Below, in pieces: positions 4,933-9,750 of a DNA stretch of 9,750 bases. Source of the stretch: an uncultured Caulobacterales bacterium (GTDB lineage Bacteria; Pseudomonadota; Alphaproteobacteria; Caulobacterales; Maricaulaceae); NCBI GenBank assembly GCA_938007945.1, contig CALLME010000253.1:1-9750 (forward strand), read 5' to 3'. The position numbers and the translations under genes are program-made. Position 1 is the first letter of the stretch; each line of letters starts with the position of its first letter. A model generated the notes under the pieces. That model was not told where the DNA came from, did not search any database, and was given only the letters and a program-made list of their open reading frames with translations.

Positions 4933-6204
4933 CTAAAAAAACATACGCTCTGGCTCTTCAAGCAAGCGCTTCAAATCTTGCATCATGGCGGCCGCATCAT
5001 AGCCGTCTATAACGCGGTGGTCACATGAGATAGAGACGTTCATCACGCGGCGCATGGTGAGCTCGCCTTCTCGCAACTCAAGCTTATCTCTGATTTTATT
5101 GGGGCCAAAAATGGCCACTTCGGGACGGTTGATAACGGGGGTGGTGACGATACCGCCCAGTGGGCCGAGCGAGGTCAGCGTGGTGCTCGCCCCTGTAAGG
5201 TCTTCTGGGCTAAGTGTATTACTGCGCGCAGCCTCCGACAGGCGCGCGATATCGCGGGCGAGTTGCCAGATAGACTTGCGGCCTGCGTCTTTAATGACAG
5301 GCACGATGAGGCCTTTATCCGTCATCGTTGCAAGGCCGAGATTAAGAGCAGTAAATTGGCTGACAAACCCCTGCTCGTCCATATAACGCGCGTTAAATTG
5401 CGGCCAATCCAGTAGTGTCAGCCCCAGTGCGCGAATGATAAACGGAAGCACGGTGAGCTTGGGTTTATCCTCAGAGGCGTTTTCATTAGCGCGCGCTCGC
5501 AGCGATTCGAGATCGGTCACGTCAACTTCGTCCACATAGGTGAAATGCGGAATATGACGCTTGGAGGCTTGCATACGCTCGGCAATCACGCGGCGCAAGC
5601 CGATGACTTTGATACGCGTCTCGCCTTCAAGCGGTTGCAGTGTGTCCTCTAAGCGGTCAAGATCAATATGCGTGACTTGGCCCGACGCGCCAGTCGGTGT
5701 GGCGTCCGCGAGGTTAAGTCCCGCCTCCCGCGCGCGCTTTCGCACAGCCGGAGAAGCCAGAGGCTTTCGTAAATCCCCGCTGCGCCGATTGCGTTTAGAC
5801 TTGGGAGGCTTGGCGGACTTGGCAGACTTGACGAACTTGGCTGACTTGGCGGATTTAGAAGGTTTGGTTTCAGGTTTGGAAGGACTTGGCGCTTTGGATT
5901 TCTCTTCTGCGCGATTGTCTTTTGCAAGTTCAACGGGCAACGGCATCTCGTCTTCGGTCTCGCCTTCGACGGTAAAGGTCGCGAGCGCCGCGCCCACGGC
6001 AAGCATATCCCCTGCCTCACACCCTAGCGCCGTGATGATACCGTCCACAGGCGAGGTCAGTTCTATCGTCGCCTTATCCGTCATCGCGTCGGCAATAGGG
6101 TCTTCTTCAGAAACTGTGTCTCCCACGCTGACATGCCAAGCGGTGATTTCGGCTTCGACCACGCCCTCGCCAATGTCAGGCATTTTGAATGTAAAATTAC
6201 CCAT
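4933..6204 (-). CDS. bkdB: Branched-chain 2-oxoacid dehydrogenase E2 (dihydrolipoyl acyltransferase)
   Basis: A 423-residue core subunit that transfers the branched acyl group from E1 through lipoate to CoA. Residues 1-80 are a lipoyl domain (FKMPDIGEGVVEAEI; lipoylated Lys44 in MTDKATIE). Residues about 84-143 are a Lys/Ser/Pro/Ala linker with an SAK-type repeat. Residues about 146-184 are the peripheral-subunit-binding domain (ASPAVRKRAREAGLNL...TGASGQVTHIDLD). From about 195 to the end is the trimeric acyltransferase core with catalytic SCDHRVIDG (His396, Asp400). The start codon overlaps the E1beta stop (TAATG), so the two are translationally coupled. The VVEAEI / DKATIE lipoyl surroundings and the E1alpha/E1beta neighbours favour the branched-chain over the pyruvate complex. 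Position and specificity are inferred from the operon. The gene is complete and last in the operon. Confidence 0.93.
   Translation of the reverse strand: MGNFTFKMPDIGEGVVEAEITAWHVSVGDTVSEEDPIADAMTDKATIELTSPVDGIITALGCEAGDMLAVGAALATFTVEGETEDEMPLPVELAKDNRAEEKSKAPSPSKPETKPSKSAKSAKFVKSAKSAKPPKSKRNRRSGDLRKPLASPAVRKRAREAGLNLADATPTGASGQVTHIDLDRLEDTLQPLEGETRIKVIGLRRVIAERMQASKRHIPHFTYVDEVDVTDLESLRARANENASEDKPKLTVLPFIIRALGLTLLDWPQFNARYMDEQGFVSQFTALNLGLATMTDKGLIVPVIKDAGRKSIWQLARDIARLSEAARSNTLSPEDLTGASTTLTSLGPLGGIVTTPVINRPEVAIFGPNKIRDKLELREGELTMRRVMNVSISCDHRVIDGYDAAAMMQDLKRLLEEPERMFF
5798..5869. repeat. 9-bp imperfect tandem repeat encoding the E2 linker
   Basis: Eight consecutive 9-base units resemble GACTTGGCG on the plus strand (5798, 5807, 5816, 5825, 5834, 5843, 5852, 5861), with decay at the right end. 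On the coding strand each unit is three codons, giving K-S-A / K-P-P / K-F-V triplets in the mobile linker between the lipoyl and subunit-binding domains. It keeps frame, so length variation by slippage would be tolerated. Confidence 0.8.
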
Positions 6205-7235
6205 TAATCCGCGTCCATCATGTCATTTATTTCGCGCATGACACGCTCTTTCGTTGGGAAATAAGCCCATTCCTGCGCGTGGGGATATGGCGTGTCCCAG
6301 CCCGTGACACGCACTAACGGCGCTTCGAGATAGTAAAAACAATGCTCTTGAATTTCGGCAATTAATTCCGCCCCAAAGCCAGACGTGCGGGTCGCTTCGT
6401 GCAAGACCATAGCGCGGCCCGTCTTTTTGACTGAGGCCACAATGGTCTCCAAATCAAGCGGGAGGAGCGAGCGCAAATCGATAATCTCCGCGTCGACGCC
6501 TGTGGCCTCGACAGCCGCCTGCGCGACCCAGACCATGGTGCCGTAAGCGAGTATCGTCAGCGCCTCACCTTCACGTAGCACGCGCGCTTTGCCGAGCGAA
6601 ATGCGGTACTCACCCGAGGGGACATCGCCGAGCGCATGGCCTGCCCAACTCACTGACGCCTTATGCGGCTCCCCATCAAATGGACCGTTATAAAGCCGCT
6701 TGGGCTCTAGGAACAGAACGGGGTCATCGTCTTCAATGGCGGAAATTAGAAGCCCCTTCGCGTCATACGGGTTTGACGGAATAACGGTCTTCAGACCTGC
6801 GATATGTGTAAACAGCGCTTCGGGACTTTGGCTATGGGTTGTGCCGCCGTAAATGCCACCGCCAACGGGTGTGCGTATGGTCAGCGGGGCAGTAAACTCG
6901 CCATTGCTGCGGTAACGTAGCCGCGCGGCTTCGGACGCGATTTGGTCATAGCCAGGATAAATATAGTCGGCGAACTGAATTTCCGCGACAGGGCGCAGGC
7001 CATTGGCCGCCATACCCACCGCCATGCCGACAATGCCGCCTTCTGAAATGGGCGTATCAAAACAGCGGTGCAGGCCGTGCTTTTCTTGCAGTCCCGCTGT
7101 GCAACGAAACACGCCTCCAAAATAGCCTACGTCTTCGCCAAAGACGAGCACATTAGGATCAGAGCTCATTTTCACGTCCATAGCATCGCGAATGGCTTCA
7201 ATCATATTCATGTCAGATGATTTAGATTGGGACAT
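6204..7235 (-). CDS. bkdA2: Branched-chain 2-oxoacid dehydrogenase E1 subunit beta
   Basis: A 343-residue subunit of the thiamine-diphosphate-dependent E1, which decarboxylates branched-chain 2-oxoacids as an alpha2beta2 tetramer. It begins MNMIEAIRDAMD..., followed by FGEDVGYFGGVFRCTAGL (Glu34-Asp35), PISEGGIVG (62-70, with the conserved cofactor-activating Glu65) and PVAEIQFADYIYPGYDQI. The C-terminal transketolase-type domain has DAEIIDLRSLLPLDLETI and the closing segment VTGWDTPYPHAQEWAYFP. FGGVFR and TGWDTPYP are typical of the branched-chain rather than the pyruvate enzyme. The ATG has a GAGGA site overlapping the E1alpha stop, with a 3-base gap between the genes. Its stop overlaps the E2 start by one base. 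Confidence 0.93.
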   Translation of the reverse strand: MSQSKSSDMNMIEAIRDAMDVKMSSDPNVLVFGEDVGYFGGVFRCTAGLQEKHGLHRCFDTPISEGGIVGMAVGMAANGLRPVAEIQFADYIYPGYDQIASEAARLRYRSNGEFTAPLTIRTPVGGGIYGGTTHSQSPEALFTHIAGLKTVIPSNPYDAKGLLISAIEDDDPVLFLEPKRLYNGPFDGEPHKASVSWAGHALGDVPSGEYRISLGKARVLREGEALTILAYGTMVWVAQAAVEATGVDAEIIDLRSLLPLDLETIVASVKKTGRAMVLHEATRTSGFGAELIAEIQEHCFYYLEAPLVRVTGWDTPYPHAQEWAYFPTKERVMREINDMMDAD

Positions 7236-7238
7236 GAC

Positions 7239-8501
7239 CTAATCCTCATCCAGAAAGTTTGCGCGCTGGCGTTTAAGGTGATCAGGCATATCGCCGTAAA
7301 CTTGTTCGAACATGGTCAGAGGATCGACATGGGTATCGCCAGATAAATTCCCCATCTTTTCGGCCTCTTTATATAGGTCGCGAATATGCAGCTTAAGCTC
7401 TTTTTCTTGAGCGAGATGTTTTTCTTCGCTCCATTCTCCAATGTGTATGAGGTGGTCTTTGAGACGCGTGATTGGATCACCAAAGGGCCAAACTTCAGGC
7501 TCATCTTCGGGGCGGTATTTTGTCGGGTCATCAGAGGTCGAGTGCCCTTCTTTGCGGTAGGTAAAATGCTCAATCACAGTCGCGCCGCCGCCTTTGCGTG
7601 CGCGCTCAGCCGCCCATTCGGTTGCGGCGTAAACGGCGAGGAGATCATTGCCGTCTACGCGCAAGGTTGCGAGGCCGTAGCCTGTCCCGCGCGCGGCAAA
7701 GCTTTCGCCCTCCCCCATGGCGATGCCTTGAAACGAGCTAATCGCCCATTGATTATTGACCACATTAATGATGCAGGGCGCGCGGTAGGTGGAGGCAAAA
7801 TTTAGCGCATAGTGAAAATCGCCTTCGGCTGTTGCGCCTTCGCCTGTGAACACGCTCGCAATGCTATCTTCATTTTTATAAGCGTTCGCCATCGCCCAAC
7901 CCACGCCTTGGATAAGTTGTGTGCCCAGATTACCAGAGACAGAAAAGAAGCCAAAATCGCGAAAGGAATACAACACGGGAATAGACTTGCCCTGCAAGCG
8001 GTCACCGCCATTGGACAGGCATTGGCACATCATTTCAGCGATTGGCGCGCCGCGATTGATAAGGATTCCTTGCTGTCGGTAAGTCGGGAAGGTCATATCA
8101 TCCGCGCGCAACGCCATTGCGTGCCCAACAGAGACAGCCTCTTCGCCCGTGGATTTCATATAAAAACTCATCTTGCCTTGGCGCTGCATATTAAACATGC
8201 GGATGTCCATGGCGCGGGTGAGCATCATATCGCGCAAACCTTTGAGGAGCTGCTCAGAGGTCAGTTTTGGTTTCCAATCCCCCACCGCTTCGCCGTTAAA
8301 GCGCAATACACGAATGAGACCCAGCGCGTGACCCGCTGTTTCGTGATCATCACACATTGGGTCAGGGCGCGGCGGCGTATGTTTTGCGGGCACAGAGATG
8401 TGTGAGTAATCAGGCGTGTCTCCGGGGCGGAACGGAGGTTCTGGCACATAAAGCCGTGATGTATTTTGCCGTTTGCTCATAGTCATTCGCTTTTTTGACA
8501 C
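7239..8501 (-). CDS. bkdA1: Branched-chain 2-oxoacid dehydrogenase E1 subunit alpha
   Basis: The 420-residue alpha subunit of E1, which binds thiamine diphosphate. The ThDP motif is FTGEGATAEGDFHYALNF (GEG 220-222), ending in NNQWAIS (249-255). YRKEGHSTSDDPTKYR (about 315-330) carries the His320 and the phosphorylation-loop equivalent characteristic of branched-chain E1alpha. The N-terminal YVPEPPFRPGDTPDY stretch is also typical of bacterial BCKDH E1alpha. It is the first gene of the operon. The start is uncertain: the longest frame begins at a GTG (8501), with ATG alternatives at 8486 and 8480 and no strong ribosome site for any. The MSKKR/MSKR doubling makes 8480 a fair alternative. The divergent Lrp-type gene starts 109 bases away. 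Confidence 0.92.
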   Translation of the reverse strand: MSKKRMTMSKRQNTSRLYVPEPPFRPGDTPDYSHISVPAKHTPPRPDPMCDDHETAGHALGLIRVLRFNGEAVGDWKPKLTSEQLLKGLRDMMLTRAMDIRMFNMQRQGKMSFYMKSTGEEAVSVGHAMALRADDMTFPTYRQQGILINRGAPIAEMMCQCLSNGGDRLQGKSIPVLYSFRDFGFFSVSGNLGTQLIQGVGWAMANAYKNEDSIASVFTGEGATAEGDFHYALNFASTYRAPCIINVVNNQWAISSFQGIAMGEGESFAARGTGYGLATLRVDGNDLLAVYAATEWAAERARKGGGATVIEHFTYRKEGHSTSDDPTKYRPEDEPEVWPFGDPITRLKDHLIHIGEWSEEKHLAQEKELKLHIRDLYKEAEKMGNLSGDTHVDPLTMFEQVYGDMPDHLKRQRANFLDED

Positions 8502-8551
8502 CTTTTTGATAGTGATATGCGATGAAAGCTAAATATACCTTACTTATTTTG

Positions 8552-8589
8552 TTGATTTTTGACCTCGCGCAACATATTCATAGCGCGAG
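8552..8589 (+). promoter_or_regulatory. Promoter/operator between bkd operon and Lrp-type regulator
   Basis: TTGATT (8552-8557), 17 bases, then TATTCA (8575-8580) is a plausible promoter for the regulator. A perfect inverted repeat, CTCGCGC (8564-8570) - 12 bases - GCGCGAG (8583-8589), brackets the -10. It would suit a dimeric repressor, perhaps autoregulation. On the other strand an AT-rich stretch contains TATATT (8532-8537 region), a candidate -10 for the bkd operon without a good -35, as expected of an activator-dependent promoter. Confidence 0.4.
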
Positions 8590-8610
8590 ATAGCTATTAC
8601 GGGGTATATT

Positions 8611-9105
8611 ATGCCAGAACAGATTGACGGAATTGACGCCAAGATTTTGCATTTTCTACAAGGCAATGCCGCACTCTCTGTCGCAGACATTGCCGATAAA
8701 GTCGGGCTGTCCTCCTCACCGTGTTGGCGGCGCATCAAGCGCATGGAAGAACTTGGCATTATTCAGCAGCGCGTGACGATACTTAATCGCGAAAAACTTG
8801 GGCTCGATTTCGAGGTGTTTGTGGCCGTTAAACTGGCCCTCCCCAACCGCGAGAATATGGAAAAATTTGAGAAAGCCGTGCGCAACATGCCCGAGGTCGT
8901 ACAATGCGCCGTGGTGACGGGTGCGGTCGATTTCATGCTCCGCGTGGTAACAAAAGACATGCACTCATATGAGGATTTCCTGCGCGAAGTCTTGCTCGGT
9001 ATTGACCTCATATCCGATGTGCAAAGCCGTATCGTGCTCCGCCAAAGCAAAGATAGTAATGCGATTCCGCTCAATTTGATTAGTAATGCCGTGCCGAGAA
9101 TCTGA
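8611..9105 (+). CDS. Lrp/AsnC family transcriptional regulator, probably of the bkd operon
   Basis: A 164-residue regulator. Residues about 5-60 form the helix-turn-helix: IDAKILHFLQGNAALSVADIADKVGL, then SSSPCWRRIKRMEELGIIQ, the Lrp recognition-helix signature. Residues about 66-150 are the RAM ligand-binding/oligomerisation domain, with VVQCAVVTGAVDFMLRVVTKDMHSYEDF. The protein binds DNA as a dimer or octamer and typically responds to amino acids. It is divergent from the branched-chain dehydrogenase operon, as BkdR is in Pseudomonas putida, where BkdR activates bkd in response to branched-chain amino acids. Regulation of bkd is therefore a good inference. The ATG has GGGG about 7 bases upstream. 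The 46 bases after the stop contain a short direct repeat (AGAATCTGAAA twice, straddling the stop) and no clear terminator. Confidence 0.9.
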   Translation: MPEQIDGIDAKILHFLQGNAALSVADIADKVGLSSSPCWRRIKRMEELGIIQQRVTILNREKLGLDFEVFVAVKLALPNRENMEKFEKAVRNMPEVVQCAVVTGAVDFMLRVVTKDMHSYEDFLREVLLGIDLISDVQSRIVLRQSKDSNAIPLNLISNAVPRI

Positions 9106-9151
9106 AACCAGAATCTGAAAAAGGATTTAGAGTTGGTATAAATCTCAAATT

Positions 9152-9439
9152 TTAGGAGCGATTTTCAACACCGTGCCAGATGCGAAGTATAACGAGTTTG
9201 TCATCTGAAATTTTATAGCTGATGACATAAGCCCTTGCGCCGAAAGGTACAATTAATTCTCGCGACTGCACAGAATTTTGCGACGGCTTTCCCATCTCAG
9301 GCATGTGCCGAAGTTGATTGATAGCTGACAGAACATCCATCACCATCCGCTCTGCTGGTTCAGGGCTGATATCGGCTATAAAATCATGAAGCCTAAAAAG
9401 ATCTGTCTTGGCTTCCTTTTGCCAGACTAAACTAAGCAC
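9152..9439 (-). CDS. ParE/RelE-superfamily toxin
   Basis: A 95-residue protein when begun at the GTG at 9439, which overlaps the antitoxin stop by eight bases. A TTG at 9478 would add 13 basic residues that do not look like the family, so the GTG is preferred. It starts VLSLVWQKEAKTDLFRLHDFIAD, the usual ParE beginning (W-x-EA-xDL...I-D-IA). It continues with EPAERMVMDVLSAINQLRHMPEMGKPS, then SRELIVPFGARAYVISYKISDDKLVILRIWHGVENR, the closing beta-sheet and the RIWHG-E-R terminal motif. ParE proteins poison DNA gyrase and RelE-like ones cut mRNA; the sequence cannot fully decide, but the length and the RIWHG ending favour ParE. It is translationally coupled to the antitoxin upstream. Confidence 0.85.
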   Translation of the reverse strand: MLSLVWQKEAKTDLFRLHDFIADISPEPAERMVMDVLSAINQLRHMPEMGKPSQNSVQSRELIVPFGARAYVISYKISDDKLVILRIWHGVENRS

Positions 9440-9713
9440 GGCGAGCCGATGCTTCTCTCTTCTTTTTATTCTCAGCAATCATGGCTTCAAAATGCGCCAC
9501 GACCTCTTCATGTGGGATCGCTTCGCCCGTGAGTTGATAGTGGCGCCAGCGCTCCTCAATAATTGCATCCTCTTTTGCGCGCCACTCTTCTCGCGAAACA
9601 TACGCTTCAATCGCCTCTTTCATGAGATAATGCGGCGAACGGTCTCTGGCCTTGCCGAGTTTCTCAAGGCGGGCTTTCATATCAGCATCAAGACGGACAG
9701 CAACAGACGGCAT
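9432..9713 (-). CDS. ParD-like ribbon-helix-helix antitoxin
   Basis: A 93-residue protein. The N-terminus, SVAVRLDADMKARLEKLGKARDRSPHYLMKEAIEAYVSREE, is a CopG/Arc-type ribbon-helix-helix DNA-binding domain (residues 2-45). The acidic/basic C-terminal tail (IIEERWRHYQLTGEAIPHEEVVAHFEAMIAENKKKR) is the likely toxin-binding part. It would neutralise the adjacent toxin and repress their promoter. The ATG at 9713 has AGGAG at about 6-base spacing. The gene precedes the toxin, the usual order, and an operator-like inverted repeat lies just upstream. Confidence 0.85.
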   Translation of the reverse strand: MPSVAVRLDADMKARLEKLGKARDRSPHYLMKEAIEAYVSREEWRAKEDAIIEERWRHYQLTGEAIPHEEVVAHFEAMIAENKKKREASARRA

Positions 9714-9727
9714 AGCGGGCTCCTAAT

Positions 9728-9746
9728 TACAAAGTATTACTTTGTA
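9728..9746. promoter_or_regulatory. Operator-like inverted repeat upstream of the toxin-antitoxin pair
   Basis: TACAAAG (9728-9734) - TATTA - CTTTGTA (9740-9746) is a perfect 7-bp inverted repeat, 15 bases before the antitoxin ATG. The AT-rich sequence contains possible -10 hexamers on the minus strand. This is the usual site of autoregulation by ribbon-helix-helix antitoxins. The -35 may be outside the window. Confidence 0.6.
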
Positions 9747-9750
9747 TAAC

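Noticed and set aside
5798..5869. Short tandem repeats as a possible CRISPR-like array or iteron
   Set aside because: The units are 9 bases with no spacers, and they encode the E2 linker in frame.
5561..6241. A 226-codon plus-strand frame antisense to E2
   Set aside because: It mirrors the E2 coding sequence, is low-complexity Ser/Ala/Leu-rich, and E2 itself is unmistakable.
7812..8405. A 197-codon plus-strand frame antisense to E1alpha
   Set aside because: It is a shadow of the high-codon-bias E1alpha gene, with no family features.
9440..9478. Upstream TTG start for the toxin
   Set aside because: The added residues are just the antitoxin's Lys/Arg-rich tail read in another frame; the GTG at 9439 gives a normal ParE N-terminus.

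Overview
The window looks like chromosomal DNA of an alphaproteobacterium, probably from a Caulobacter/Hyphomonas-type, CtrA/CcrM-using lineage. Three things suggest this: branched-chain 2-oxoacid dehydrogenase genes in the order E1alpha-E1beta-E2 with a divergent Lrp/AsnC regulator; a textbook CtrA box (TTAA-N7-TTAAC) holding a GANTC site ahead of mscS; and an interspersed palindrome of the 'ccctgctttcgcaggg' kind common between alphaproteobacterial genes. The lineage is inferred. No rRNA, tRNA, CRISPR array, transposase or phage gene is visible.

Layout from left to right: (1) 1-154, the end of a BrnA-type antitoxin gene with its terminator, then palindromic repeats. (2) 379-2187 (-), a visibly AT-rich gene for a DUF262/DUF1524 (GmrSD-like) putative nuclease. 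Divergent from it at 2310-3173 (+) is a beta-class adenine-N6 DNA methyltransferase resembling DpnA-type GATC enzymes. Their shared intergenic region holds a perfect 19-bp palindrome containing two GATC sites and a third GATC inside the likely methyltransferase promoter. (3) 3280-4155 (+), an MscS mechanosensitive channel with a good intrinsic terminator. (4) 4347-4724 (+), a small TerB-like protein, then a palindrome-rich spacer. (5) 8501-4933 (-), a tight three-gene operon for E1alpha, E1beta and E2 of the branched-chain 2-oxoacid dehydrogenase complex. It is divergent from an Lrp/AsnC regulator (8611-9105, +), the arrangement of bkdR and bkd. (6) 9713-9152 (-), a complete ParD/ParE-type toxin-antitoxin pair with an operator-like inverted repeat in its promoter.

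How the genes work together: the bkd genes would oxidise the 2-oxoacids from Val, Leu and Ile to branched acyl-CoAs, probably under the neighbouring Lrp-type regulator. The E3 subunit is not in the window and must come from elsewhere. The nuclease/methyltransferase pair is the most interesting accessory locus. It may be a restriction or anti-phage module whose expression is tuned by methylation of the GATC sites between its genes. That is an inference: each gene family is recognisable, but their functional pairing is not shown by sequence alone. Toxin-antitoxin fragments at both edges fit a stretch of accessory insertions among core genes.
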